Source: Rhodovastum atsumiense (GTDB lineage: Bacteria; Pseudomonadota; Alphaproteobacteria; Acetobacterales; Acetobacteraceae). Taken from it: a stretch of 64,000 nt of DNA. Below the pieces are notes generated by a model. It was not told where the DNA came from and did no database searches. It was given only the letters and a program-made list of their open reading frames with translations. This document shows positions 50,678 through 59,165 of the stretch, piece by piece (positions within the stretch are counted from its first letter, which is position 1; the number at the start of each line of letters is the position of its first letter). The stretch is taken from NCBI RefSeq assembly GCF_937425535.1, contig NZ_OW485601.1:4633501-4697500 (forward strand), in the 5' to 3' direction. A program made the position numbers and the translations under genes.

Positions 50678-50710
50678 CCGACGCGCCGGCACGATGCCGG
50701 CGGCCGGGCG

Positions 50711-51181
50711 TTACGGCACGGTGTCGAGCACTTTGCCCTTCACCGTCATCAGTTCCTCCGACGGCGGCAATGCGTCGAGGATCTGGCTGGAGCCGGCATA
50801 GACGAAGCGACGGTTATCGCCGAGCGAGACGGATTTCACCGAGGAATCGCTGGTGATGCGCACCGGGACGCGGATGCATTCATCGAGCGGGGCGATCTCG
50901 GCGTCCAGGATGGTCTCCAGCCGGAGTTGCCATTTGTCGCCGTTGAATTGTGCCAGCGGATCGTCGGCGCGGCCGTCGTCGCGGAACAGCGTGCCAGCCG
51001 GGATCTTCAGCGACGACATCACCGGTGCCGCGAGGTCGAGGGTGCGGCAGGCGAGCAGCGTGGCGGCGTGCGCCGGGGCGACGAGGGCGAGCGCCAGGAG
51101 GGCGCCCGCCAGGATGCCGACCCCACCGGGGCCTGGCCGCGGAGGAACCGCGGCCAGGGTGGTGGAAGGATGAGCGGGCAC
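50711..51181 (-). CDS. Secreted protein at the end of the curli-type operon
   Basis: 156 residues. A signal peptide (GILAGALLALALVAPAHA) precedes a mature part of about 115 residues with two Cys (LLACRTLDL, LDECIRVP) and strand-rich sequence. It does not look like CsgE, CsgC or CsgH. It starts 4 nt after the amyloid-like gene stop, so it is likely co-expressed. An accessory or chaperone role in amyloid export is inference from location. Confidence 0.6.
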   Translation of the reverse strand: MPAHPSTTLAAVPPRPGPGGVGILAGALLALALVAPAHAATLLACRTLDLAAPVMSSLKIPAGTLFRDDGRADDPLAQFNGDKWQLRLETILDAEIAPLDECIRVPVRITSDSSVKSVSLGDNRRFVYAGSSQILDALPPSEELMTVKGKVLDTVP

Positions 51182-51185
51182 CCGG

Positions 51186-52310
51186 TTACTGGGCGATGCT
51201 CACGGTGTAGCCGGCGCCGTTGCCGGTCACGGTGCCGACATAGGTCGCATTCGCGCTTGCCTGCGTCACGACAATGCCGCTGTTGTTGGCGAGGGTGGTG
51301 CCCAGCGTATTGGTGTCGCCGCCGCTGTTGACGGTCAGGTCCAGGTAGGCGCCTGTCGCGCTTTGCGTCACCTGGATCTTGCCCGTGGCGCCGCTGGCGC
51401 CGCGCACATCGTTCAGGGCGACCTTGGCATAGGTGTTGCCGGCGGTCGACGACAGCGAGTAGTCGATCTTGCTGGTGCCGTCGGCGGTCAGGATCGAGGT
51501 CTGGTCGCCGTTCACGGTGGCCCCGGAGGCGCCGAAGTTGTTGGTTACGAAGTTGCCGCTGCTGGCGAGGGTGACGGCCACCTTCTTGTTGCCACCGCTG
51601 CCGTAGACGCTGTTGGTGACGGTGTTGTCGCTGCCGGTCACGTTCAGGCTCAGCACGGTGTCGCCGGAGCTGGCGCCTTCTCCGCTCGACGCATAGGTGT
51701 TGGTAACATTGTTGGTGATGGTGTTGCCGGCGCCGTTGACGGTCAGGCCGTAGGCGAGGCTGCCATTGACCGCGATCGTGTCCTTGATGACGTTCGGCTT
51801 CGCGGCCGCGGTCGCGTCGGTATTGGTGACGTTGACGGCGATGTTGTCGACCGACTGACCGTTGACGACACCGGTGAAGGTCTGGTCGGCGGAAATGTCG
51901 ACGAAGTGCGTATTCTTGGAGGCCTTGGTGCTGTCGGTGCTGGCGGTCGTATAGGTGCCGACGAATTTGCTGCCGGTGCCGTTCTTGACCTTGATCGTGC
52001 CAGCCAAGGTGTTGTTCGCCTTGTTCTGAGTGATGCTGACCTTGTTCCAGTCACCGCGGACGCCGAAGGGCGTGCCGGCGCCGAGGCTCGCCGCGGTGCT
52101 CTCCCCGGTGCCGGTTTTGCCGGCCACGGTGTTGGACGGAGCAGTGCTGTCCTGCTGGATAAACAGCGTGTTCACCGATCCGGCGCTATTGCTGGCGGCG
52201 TCGATGTAGATGCTGTTGGCGTTGCCCTCGGTGGTGTTCTGGGCGAAGGCCGGCACGGCGATCGCCATGGCCGCGGTCGAGGCCGCCAGAGTGAACATGA
52301 ACCTACGCAT
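51186..52310 (-). CDS. Putative curli-like amyloid subunit
   Basis: 374 residues: signal peptide (LAASTAAMAIAVPAFA), then a Asn/Thr/Ser/Gly-rich chain of short strands. Elements such as NSIYIDAASN, NTLFIQQD, NKVSITQN, GKIQVTQSATG and GIVVTQASAN recur, with the I-x-V-x-Q/N spacing of curlin-type stacked strands. The strict curlin repeat is not fully met, so a CsgA-like role rests on these repeats and on the CsgF/CsgG neighbours. AAGGAGA lies just before ATG 52310. The 54-nt gap after csgG may hold an extra stability element. Confidence 0.65.
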   Translation of the reverse strand: MRRFMFTLAASTAAMAIAVPAFAQNTTEGNANSIYIDAASNSAGSVNTLFIQQDSTAPSNTVAGKTGTGESTAASLGAGTPFGVRGDWNKVSITQNKANNTLAGTIKVKNGTGSKFVGTYTTASTDSTKASKNTHFVDISADQTFTGVVNGQSVDNIAVNVTNTDATAAAKPNVIKDTIAVNGSLAYGLTVNGAGNTITNNVTNTYASSGEGASSGDTVLSLNVTGSDNTVTNSVYGSGGNKKVAVTLASSGNFVTNNFGASGATVNGDQTSILTADGTSKIDYSLSSTAGNTYAKVALNDVRGASGATGKIQVTQSATGAYLDLTVNSGGDTNTLGTTLANNSGIVVTQASANATYVGTVTGNGAGYTVSIAQ

Positions 52311-52364
52311 AAGCTGTCTCCTTTCTGGACGACAGCCGGGCCTCCTGCGTGCCCGACCGTCGGG

Positions 52365-53135
52365 TTAGCTCCACCACTTGTCCTGGATGCCGCGGTTGAT
52401 CAGCTGGGCCAGGGCGCCACGCACGGCGACCCGCAGGGCAAGCCCGACCGGCTCGTTGCCGGCGCCGCCGAGTTCCGCTTCCATTACGTTGGTGGTGAAG
52501 ATCTTGGTCAGGTGCCCGCCGACCTTCAGCGAGGTGACCGATTTGGTAACCATGGTCTGGCCGAGCACCTCGCCGGTCTGCACGGCTACGGCACGCAGGC
52601 TGAAGGTGATCAGGTCGGTCACCAGGGTGGTGTTGCCGCCGATGCCGCCCAACGCGCCGCCTGCCGAGACCTGTCGTGTCTCGCGGTCATAGGCGACCAC
52701 CTGGCCGACCAGCAGCATTTCTGCCACGCGCAGCGTGTTCAGCTTGCGCGGGGGAGTGCCATTGGCGGCGTTGTTCAGCGCCAGCGTGGCGATCTGACGC
52801 TCGCGCAGCAATTCGTCCACGTGCTGCCGTTCGACGAGATTCAGGTATCCCCTATCGAGGGAGCGGACCGCTTCGATCAGATACGGCGTGCAGTCCATCG
52901 GCACGGCGGTGCTGAGTTCCTGTGAGGAGCCGGTTGGTCGCCTTTGGCCGGTGGTGTCGATGCAGTTGTAGACGCTGACGGTCAGTGCTCGGTGCGGCGG
53001 CGGCGGCAGTTGGATCTGTTCCGATTCAAGTGTGAACGGCTGTGCCGAGGGCAAGGGATCCTGAACGCAGCCCGCCTGTGCCAGCATCAGCACACAGGCC
53101 GTTGTCGGGCCGACGAGTGAGCGAAGTCGTCGCAT
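52365..53135 (-). CDS. csgG: Curli secretion channel CsgG
   Basis: 256 residues, an outer-membrane lipoprotein. The lipobox LAQAGC is followed by segments matching what I recall of E. coli CsgG: LTVSVYNCIDTTGQRRP, SSQELSTAVP, LNLVERQHVDELLRERQI, FSLRAVAVQTGEVLG and EPVGLALRVAVRGALAQLI. CsgG forms the nonameric pore that exports curli subunits. It starts 8 nt after csgF. Confidence 0.88.
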   Translation of the reverse strand: MRRLRSLVGPTTACVLMLAQAGCVQDPLPSAQPFTLESEQIQLPPPPHRALTVSVYNCIDTTGQRRPTGSSQELSTAVPMDCTPYLIEAVRSLDRGYLNLVERQHVDELLRERQIATLALNNAANGTPPRKLNTLRVAEMLLVGQVVAYDRETRQVSAGGALGGIGGNTTLVTDLITFSLRAVAVQTGEVLGQTMVTKSVTSLKVGGHLTKIFTTNVMEAELGGAGNEPVGLALRVAVRGALAQLINRGIQDKWWS

Positions 53136-53143
53136 GGCGCAGC

Positions 53144-53668
53144 TTATTGCCCGGTCGGTATCGACAGCGTCGTGGTGCCCTCAGCCGTGGTCATGGTGAC
53201 GTTCAACTGACCATCGGCATTGACGTATGTGATGGTGGCGCCGTTGGCGACGACCGTGCCGGCGTCACCATCTTTCGAGCCGGCGATCTTGTCGGCAATG
53301 CTGCGTGCCACCAGGGCGGTGATCTGCGCGGTCACCGTGTTGACGAAGGTCTGGCTCGGGCTGGTGGTGGTCGTTGAGGTGGCGGCCGCGGCAGCCGCCT
53401 TCGCGGCGGCTTCGCGCGCCGCGTCGCGGGACTGGACCAGGCTTTTCTCGAGCTGCGCCCGGGACAGCGCGGTGTCGTTGCTGCCGCCGAAGCTCGGTGA
53501 TTGCAGCACGTAGACCAGATCGGTGGCATGGGCCGGCATCGCCGCGAGACAGGCCAGCGTCACCGCAAGGAGCGGGACGTGCCGATTGCGGGGGCACCCA
53601 CAACCACGCCTGCCGCCACGACTGGTCGCCGGAGTTGGCTTCACATCAGCGGAACTTTGAGGGCTCAT
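53144..53668 (-). CDS. csgF: Curli assembly factor CsgF
   Basis: 174 residues. A basic N-terminal extension precedes the signal peptide (VPLLAVTLACLAAMPAHA). The mature start LVYVLQSPSFGG matches the CsgF signature 'NPNFGG' that plugs CsgG. The end ITYVNADGQLNVTMTTAEG matches the CsgF C-terminal strand pattern. The middle has an Ala/Lys helix and a Thr-rich stretch. First gene of the operon, with a candidate promoter near 54018-54045. Confidence 0.82.
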   Translation of the reverse strand: MSPQSSADVKPTPATSRGGRRGCGCPRNRHVPLLAVTLACLAAMPAHATDLVYVLQSPSFGGSNDTALSRAQLEKSLVQSRDAAREAAAKAAAAAATSTTTTSPSQTFVNTVTAQITALVARSIADKIAGSKDGDAGTVVANGATITYVNADGQLNVTMTTAEGTTTLSIPTGQ

Positions 53669-54017
53669 CCGGAAAACACTCGGCGTCGAAGGGGAAGCTG
53701 TGGGGGGATGCCTGTTCGATGCCGAACCGACATGGCCTGGCTGGGGAAGAACCAGGCGGGTGGCGATTCAGGCGAAGAAGCGAGGATCCGGGGCTCGATG
53801 TGGTCTCGGGGCCATGCGGCAAGTGCGAATGCGTCGTGGGACGGACCGGAGCGCGCGGTGCGAAGGATCTGCCTCGCATGGCGGATCCCCGTTGGCTCCG
53901 TGGACCCGCTGCATCCCTCCGACAATCACGGCGATGGTGCAGGCCCCGCATGTCATGGCTCGCTTTGCTCCTTCTGGACCGGCTCATGCGGATGAGCCCG
54001 CGATTCACGCTAATTTG

Positions 54018-54045
54018 ATAATAGCTTTCTTTTACGCTTCTGCAA
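54018..54045 (-). promoter_or_regulatory. Candidate promoter of the curli-type operon
   Basis: On the - strand TTGCAG (54045-54040) and TATTAT (54023-54018) are separated by 16 bp. It predicts a 5' leader of about 340 nt before the csgF start. Confidence 0.45.
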
Positions 54046-54078
54046 GCGAAGGGCGATTAACGGGGGTGATTAGTACCG

Positions 54079-54115
54079 TTAGGTTGCGAATGGCAACGAA
54101 TGTTATGCAACCTAA
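54079..54115. promoter_or_regulatory. Inverted repeat upstream of the curli promoter
   Basis: TTAGGTTGC (54079-54087) and GCAACCTAA (54107-54115), perfect 9-bp arms 19 bp apart, starting 33 bp upstream of the -35. This is the position for an activator site. Confidence 0.45.
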
Positions 54116-54594
54116 GGTGGAGTATACTTGGTTTCTTGTCGACAATAATGCAGTGTAAGGTGCCAGAGGCTGCAACCTTGATGGAGACATGCACCGATTT
54201 TCGATACTTTCATGCATGTCGTCTCGAATCTTGGAGCTTGCTTACTGAAATTGAGACGCTGCCCATCCCTGGGGTGTTGTCCGCCAGGCCTGGGGGATGT
54301 TCCCCACCGTTGGCGGGGAGCCTCAGTTGCAGCGCCCGGCCGGAATCGGCGGGGGCGAGGCGTGCCCCGTGGTCCGGGCCAGCGGCTGATTCAAATAGAA
54401 TTTGTATCTTTATTGTTTTGATATAGATGCGGTTAATTAATCTGAAATCTGGACCACATATTTGCCAATCACATAAGACGATCACACCAAAACATTACTG
54501 CCCCTCATCATCAGGCAGAGGGAGGGGACGTGGCCGGCACTGCCCGCCATGCCCCAGGGCCGGTGGACGCCGTTCCCGAAACAGCGGAGGGACC

Positions 54595-54648
54595 ATGTCG
54601 AACAGAAGAAAGTCCGCCCCTGGCCGCCGGCCACGGAGGGCGGCATGA
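54595..54648 (+). CDS. 17-codon basic ORF coupled to gpJ
   Basis: MSNRRKSAPGRRPRRAA, with GGAGGGACC directly before its ATG and an ATGA overlap with the gpJ start. It may be a leader ORF that loads ribosomes for gpJ, or a remnant of a longer gene. Confidence 0.3.
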   Translation: MSNRRKSAPGRRPRRAA

Positions 54649-55781
54649 GCGATTCGCTGAACACACGTGGCTTCACCACCCTGGTTGCGGCGCAGGCGGC
54701 GGTGGTGCAGGGCCGGACCGGGCGCGCCAGCCTCGACCTCGCGCCGGGCTCGGCGCTGCGGGCCATCCTGGAAGCCTTCGCCTCCGTGGCGCTGTGGCTG
54801 CAGGGGCTGGTGCTGCAGGTGCTCGCCCGTGCCCGGCTGAGCACGGCGAACGGCGCCGACGTGGACAGCTTCGTTGCCGATTACGGCATGACCCGGCTTC
54901 CCGCCACCGTCGCCTGCGGGCGGGTCAGCTTCGCCCGTTTCTCCCCGGATGCCGCCGCGCTGGTGCCGGTGGGCGCGCGCGTGGCCACCGATGACGGCTC
55001 GCAGGGCTACGAGGTGATCGTCGATGCGGCCAACCCCGCCTATGTCGTGGCGGCCGGGGGCTATCCGGTGGCGGCGGGCGTGGCCGCGGTGACCGCCAGC
55101 GTGCGCGCGCTCGCGGCGGGGGCGGCCGGCAACGCCGCCGCCGGCACCGTCACCGCGCTTGCCACCGGCCTTCCCGGCATCGATTCCTGCAGCAACGGCG
55201 CGGGGTTTTCCGGCGGCGCCGACGCCGAGACGGATGCGGCGCTGCGCGCGCGCTTCGCCGCCTATATCGCCAGCCTCGCCCGCGCCACCCGCACGGCGGT
55301 GGGCTATGCGATCTCCACGGTGCAGCAGGGCGTCACCTGGACCCTGACCGAGGGCGCCAATCCGGACGGTTCGGCCAATCCGGGATTCTTCTTCGTCGTG
55401 GTCGACGATGGCACCGGCACGCCGCCGGCCTCGCTGCTCACCGCGGTGGCCGAGGCGATCGAGGGCTACCGCGCGCTGGGCGTGCGCTGCGCGGTCTACG
55501 CGCCGTCGGTGGTGACGGCCCGGATCACGCTGGTGGTGACGGCAACGGAGGGGTACGACGCAACCGCCGTGCGCGCCGCCGTGCGGGCCGCGATCGTCGC
55601 CATGGTGAACGCCCTGCCGACCGGTGCCGCGCTGCCGTTCTATCGCGTCGCCGCCACCGCCTTCGCCACCGACGGCGTGGCCAATGTCGCCGCGGTGACG
55701 CTGAACGGCGCGACCGCCGACCTGGGCGCCACCCCCTTGCAGGTGATCCGCACCAGCCTCGCCAGTGTCACGGTGTCCTGA
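54645..55781 (+). CDS. Baseplate J-like protein (P2 gpJ)
   Basis: 378 residues. Family landmarks are a helical N-terminus with LAPGSALRAILEAFASVALWLQ, the GMTRLPATVACGRVSFAR strand, SGGADAETDAALRARFAAYIASLARAT and the C-terminal PVVTARITLVV-type region with a final V-rich strand. It is a wedge component linking baseplate to fibres. ATG 54645 is preceded by CACGGAGGG. It is separated from gpW by the curli insertion. Confidence 0.87.
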   Translation: MSDSLNTRGFTTLVAAQAAVVQGRTGRASLDLAPGSALRAILEAFASVALWLQGLVLQVLARARLSTANGADVDSFVADYGMTRLPATVACGRVSFARFSPDAAALVPVGARVATDDGSQGYEVIVDAANPAYVVAAGGYPVAAGVAAVTASVRALAAGAAGNAAAGTVTALATGLPGIDSCSNGAGFSGGADAETDAALRARFAAYIASLARATRTAVGYAISTVQQGVTWTLTEGANPDGSANPGFFFVVVDDGTGTPPASLLTAVAEAIEGYRALGVRCAVYAPSVVTARITLVVTATEGYDATAVRAAVRAAIVAMVNALPTGAALPFYRVAATAFATDGVANVAAVTLNGATADLGATPLQVIRTSLASVTVS

Positions 55782-56347
55782 TGCCGACCGGGGACCTGAA
55801 CGACATGGTCGCGCGCATGGCGGCGGTGCTGCCATCCGCGTGGTTCCCCGCCGGCGCGGCCGTGCTGCGCGACGCGCTGCTGACCGCGGCCGCTTCCTGC
55901 GGCACGCTGGTCCACGACCTGGTGCAGTTCGCCGGCGCGCAGTTGCGCGTCGCCACCGCCTCCGGCGGCTGGCTCGACCTGATCGCCTATGACTTCTTCG
56001 GCCGCGCCTTGCCGCGCCGGGGCCTGGGCGATGACAGCTACCGCCTGGCGATCCGGCGCCGGCTGCTGCGCCAGGGCGGCACGCGCGCCGGGCTCGCGGC
56101 CGAGCTGCTGGTGGCCACCGGCCGGGACCCGGCGATCATCGAGCCGTGGCGGCCGGCGGATTGCGGCGCCTGGGGTGGCGGCGTGATCGCCATCGGCTAT
56201 GGCGCGGCCGGCGCCTGGGGCTCGCTGCTGCCCTGCCAGGCCTTCGTCACCATCCCCCGCGGCGGCGCCGCCGCGGCCGACCTGCTCGCCACGGTCGCCG
56301 ATATGGCACCGGCCGGCGCAGGCGTCTGGACCGTGATCAGGAACTGA
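55781..56347 (+). CDS. Phage tail protein I-like
   Basis: 188 residues, joined to gpJ by TGATG. The pattern LDLIAYDFFGRALPRRGLGDDSYRLAIRRRLLRQGGTRAGLA followed by a Trp/Pro region (IIEPWRPADCGAWGGG) is seen in gpI-like proteins between gpJ and the fibre. Probably connects wedge to fibre. Confidence 0.75.
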   Translation: MPTGDLNDMVARMAAVLPSAWFPAGAAVLRDALLTAAASCGTLVHDLVQFAGAQLRVATASGGWLDLIAYDFFGRALPRRGLGDDSYRLAIRRRLLRQGGTRAGLAAELLVATGRDPAIIEPWRPADCGAWGGGVIAIGYGAAGAWGSLLPCQAFVTIPRGGAAAADLLATVADMAPAGAGVWTVIRN

Positions 56348-56355
56348 GGAAATCC

Positions 56356-57600
56356 ATGGACCGGGCCATCATTTATCCAGGGGCCGTGCCCCTGGAAACC
56401 GACCTGCTGTTCCCCCAGGTGGCGACGCTGCAGGCGCTCGGCGCGCTGATCGGCGCCACCCTCGGCACCACGACCGTGGCGGACGGGCTGTGGGCGACAC
56501 CGACCTCGCCCGCGAGCATGAGCCTCGTCATCGGCCAGGGCTGCCTCACCGCCTTCGGCGTCACCGATGCCGCCGGGTTCTCCAGTCTGGGGACCAATGG
56601 CGACGGCATCGTGCGCATGGGCATCAACGTCGAGCCGGTCACGATCGGTCCCTTCGCGGCCGCTCCTTCACCCGGGCAGGCGTGCAACGTGCTGATCCAG
56701 GGCGCCTTCGCCGAGACCGACGCGAATCCCGCGCTGTTGCCTTACCTGAACGCCGCCAACCCCGCGCTGCCCTTTGGCGGCCCGGGGAACAACGGCGTGG
56801 CGCAGCCGACGCGACGGCTGCAGCGGGTGGCGCTATCGGCGCGGCCGGGTACGCCGGCCACGGCGGGCCTGCAGGGGACGCCGGTCGCTGACAGCGGCTG
56901 CGTGCCGCTCTATGTGGTGACGATCCCGTACGGGACCGCCGCGCTCGGCGCCGGCAACATCGCCATCCATCCGGCCGCGCCGTTCATCCCCTTCAAGCTG
57001 CCGCAGCTCGCGCCGGGCTTCAGCAACATCCGGGCCTTCACCGCTTCGGGAAGCTGGACGGTGCCGAACGGGGTCACCCGCATCCGGGTCACCGTGGTCG
57101 GCGGCGGCGGACAGGGCGGCGGCGGCACCGACGCGCCGATCGCGCTCGGCTCGGGCGGCGGTGCCGGCGGCACCGCGGTCGGGGTCTTCGCCGTGACGCC
57201 GGGCAGCACCTGGCCGGTAACCGTCGGCGCCGGCGGCTACAACCCGACGGCGGGCACCGACGGCAGCAATGGTGGGGCCTCGAGCTTCGGGGCGCTGATC
57301 TCGGCGACCGGGGGCGCGGGCGGCAAATGCGGCACCGCCCCGGTCGGCGGCAATGGCGGGATCTGCGCCGGCGGCAACTACAATTGCATCGGTGGCGACG
57401 GCCTCGACGCCATCGTCATCAACGACGGCAACGGCAATTACGGCGGCACCGGCGGAGGCACGCCGTTCGGCACCTCCAATCGCTCCTCACGGCAGCTGAC
57501 CGGCGGGCAGGCGCCCGGCGTCGGCGGCGCGGGGGCCCCGCAGGGCATCCGTGGCGTCGGGTCGGGCGGCGCCAACGGCCTGGTCATCGTGGAGTGGTGA
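56356..57600 (+). CDS. Tail fibre protein with glycine-rich C-terminal domain
   Basis: 414 residues. An N-terminal adaptor domain (MDRAIIYPGAVPLETDLL) leads to beta-structured shaft sequence. From about 235 FTASGSWTVPNGVTRIRVTVVGGGGQGGGG begins a Gly-rich C-terminal module ending GSGGANGLVIVEW. This module is common on phage tips and resembles a polyglycine-rich adhesin. ATG 56356 has TGAGGA upstream. Receptor binding is inferred. Confidence 0.8.
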   Translation: MDRAIIYPGAVPLETDLLFPQVATLQALGALIGATLGTTTVADGLWATPTSPASMSLVIGQGCLTAFGVTDAAGFSSLGTNGDGIVRMGINVEPVTIGPFAAAPSPGQACNVLIQGAFAETDANPALLPYLNAANPALPFGGPGNNGVAQPTRRLQRVALSARPGTPATAGLQGTPVADSGCVPLYVVTIPYGTAALGAGNIAIHPAAPFIPFKLPQLAPGFSNIRAFTASGSWTVPNGVTRIRVTVVGGGGQGGGGTDAPIALGSGGGAGGTAVGVFAVTPGSTWPVTVGAGGYNPTAGTDGSNGGASSFGALISATGGAGGKCGTAPVGGNGGICAGGNYNCIGGDGLDAIVINDGNGNYGGTGGGTPFGTSNRSSRQLTGGQAPGVGGAGAPQGIRGVGSGGANGLVIVEW

Positions 57601-57602
57601 AC

Positions 57603-57950
57603 ATGTGGGCATGCATCGAGGACGGCATGGTCCGTGAGCTCACGGCCACGGATCCGGCGGGCCGCTTTCATCCGTCGCTGCTCTGGGTTGCCTGCGACGC
57701 GGCGGTGCGCGAGGGGTGGCGGTGGGATGGCACGGGCTTCGCCGCGCCGGCCGCCGCCGGTCCCGACCTTGCCGCGGCGGCGCGGCTGGCGCTGCGCGCC
57801 TCCGATATCGCCGTGCTGCGCTGCGCCGAGCACGGCGTGGCGGTGCCGGCGGTCTGGCTGACCTATCGCGAGGCGTTGCGCGCGATCGCCGCGGGCACCA
57901 CCACGGTCGCGACCCTGCCGGAGCGGCCGGAATACCCGCCCGGGACCTGA
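57603..57950 (+). CDS. Small protein after the fibre, possible fibre assembly factor
   Basis: 115 residues, 2 nt after the fibre stop. MWACIEDGMVRELTATDPAGRFHPSLLWVACD is followed by an Ala-rich helix and a YREALRAIAAGTT..LPERPEYPPG tail, the usual ending of fibre-associated small proteins. Function is inferred from location and the RPEYP-type tail. Confidence 0.6.
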   Translation: MWACIEDGMVRELTATDPAGRFHPSLLWVACDAAVREGWRWDGTGFAAPAAAGPDLAAAARLALRASDIAVLRCAEHGVAVPAVWLTYREALRAIAAGTTTVATLPERPEYPPGT

Positions 57951-58055
57951 CCGGGCCGCCCCCTGCGACGCGCGGATCCGCGGGAGCGGGGGACGCCCCG
58001 GACAGGGAGCGGCATTCCCGGCACGTCGATCCATTCCCCACCGAAGGAGGCCGTC

Positions 58056-58289
58056 ATGGCCGACATCGAATCCACCGCCGGGCTGAGCCCGGCCGAGCTC
58101 GTCCGCCTGCGCCACCTGGCGCAGCTGGAGCCGGAGGTGCTGGAGGCATTGGCCAATCTGGGGGTGGGAATGGTCACGGCCGGGCGCGTGCGGCGCGGCG
58201 TGGTGCTGGCCTTCGCCAGCGTCGGCGCGGTCGCGGCCGCGCTGGTGGCGCTGCAGCAGCTCTGGGTGCAATGGCGGGGCGGGCGCTGA
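58056..58289 (+). CDS. Putative holin-like membrane protein
   Basis: 77 residues with a helical N-terminus and one strong membrane segment (GVVLAFASVGAVAAALVALQQL) before a short basic tail. ATG 58056 is preceded by AAGGAGG. Position before the lysozyme-like gene supports a holin or lysis role. Confidence 0.55.
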   Translation: MADIESTAGLSPAELVRLRHLAQLEPEVLEALANLGVGMVTAGRVRRGVVLAFASVGAVAAALVALQQLWVQWRGGR

Positions 58290-58292
58290 GCG

Positions 58293-58865
58293 ATGGATCT
58301 GTCCTTCGCGGCGTTGCGGCCCGAGTACCTCGCGCGCTGGCAGACGCTGCAGCCGCGCGTGGGCGTGGCGGCGGTGGCGGCGGACCTGGCCACCGGGCTC
58401 GCCGCCGGGCGGGCGCGCTACGACGCCATCGGCGGTGGCGTGCCCTGGTGGTGGATCGCCGCGATCCACCAGATGGAAAGCTCGGCCGATTTCGGCCGGC
58501 ATCTGCATAACGGCGACCCGCTCGGCGCGCGCACGGTGCATGTGCCGTGCGGCCGGCCGCCGGACGGGCAACCGCCCTTCACCTGGGAGAGCTCGGCGCG
58601 CGACGCGTTGGTGCTGGCCGGGGTGTGGGGGCTCGACGACTGGTCGGCGGCGCCGGCGCTGTGGCGGGCCGAACGCTTCAACGGCATGGGCTACCGGCTG
58701 CGCGGCGTGGCCTCGCCCTATCTGTGGGCCGGCTCGACCCACTACTCGGCCGGGCAGTTCATCGCCGACGGACGCTTCAGCGCCGGCGCGGTCTGCCGGC
58801 GGCCGGGCGTGGCCCTGCTGTGGGCGGCAATGGCAGCCGCCGGCCTCGCCGACATCGCCGCGTGA
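58293..58865 (+). CDS. Putative endolysin (lysozyme-like)
   Basis: 190 residues. WWIAAIHQMESSADFGRHLHNGDPLGARTVHVPCGRPP places a catalytic Glu (E62) in a lysozyme-like helix-turn setting. WESSARDAL and ERFNGMGYR..SPYLWAGSTHYSAGQFIADG are typical of this phage peptidoglycan hydrolase family. It has no signal peptide, so export would depend on the neighbouring holin. Confidence 0.72.
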   Translation: MDLSFAALRPEYLARWQTLQPRVGVAAVAADLATGLAAGRARYDAIGGGVPWWWIAAIHQMESSADFGRHLHNGDPLGARTVHVPCGRPPDGQPPFTWESSARDALVLAGVWGLDDWSAAPALWRAERFNGMGYRLRGVASPYLWAGSTHYSAGQFIADGRFSAGAVCRRPGVALLWAAMAAAGLADIAA

Positions 58866-58907
58866 ACGCTCCGCCGCCGGCGAGGCGGCGCTTCCTGGAG
58901 GAGAACC

Positions 58908-59165
58908 ATGGACATCACCACCGTCGTCACGGCGGTGCTCGGCCTCGTGCCGGCCGAGTACGGCGTTCCCATGCTCACGCTCTGCGGGGCCAGCGCCATC
59001 ATCGCCGCGCTGTGGCCGCGCCCGGCCGATGGCTCGCGCTGGCTGCCGCTCTATCAGCTGGTGAACGCGCTCGGTGCCAACATCCTGCACGCCCGCAACG
59101 CCCCGAACACCGCCATGCCCACCACGCCCGCCTCTACGGCGGGCGCGCCGGCGGGCCGGCCGTGA
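58908..59165 (+). CDS. Small membrane protein in the lysis cassette
   Basis: 85 residues. The first 45 are hydrophobic with one or two membrane segments (VVTAVLGLVPAEYGVPMLTLCGASAIIAAL), followed by a polar tail rich in Ala/Thr/Pro. GGAGGAGAACC precedes ATG 58908. A second holin or antiholin is possible. The stop overlaps the next gene's GTG start. Confidence 0.5.
   Translation: MDITTVVTAVLGLVPAEYGVPMLTLCGASAIIAALWPRPADGSRWLPLYQLVNALGANILHARNAPNTAMPTTPASTAGAPAGRP

Larger units (their letters stand above)
53669..54594. other. Long intergenic region between the curli operon and gpJ
   Basis: 926 bp. The GC-rich part (53669-53990) has no convincing gene. The AT-rich part (54000-54180) holds the curli promoter candidate and an inverted repeat. 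Another AT-rich block (54395-54500) may hold a promoter for the restarted baseplate operon (TATAGA at 54422-54427, no good -35). Confidence 0.45.

Noticed and set aside
50711-51181. Assigning the fourth curli-operon gene as CsgE, CsgC or CsgH
   Set aside because: Length, Cys positions and sequence do not match any of these as I know them; left as unknown secreted protein.
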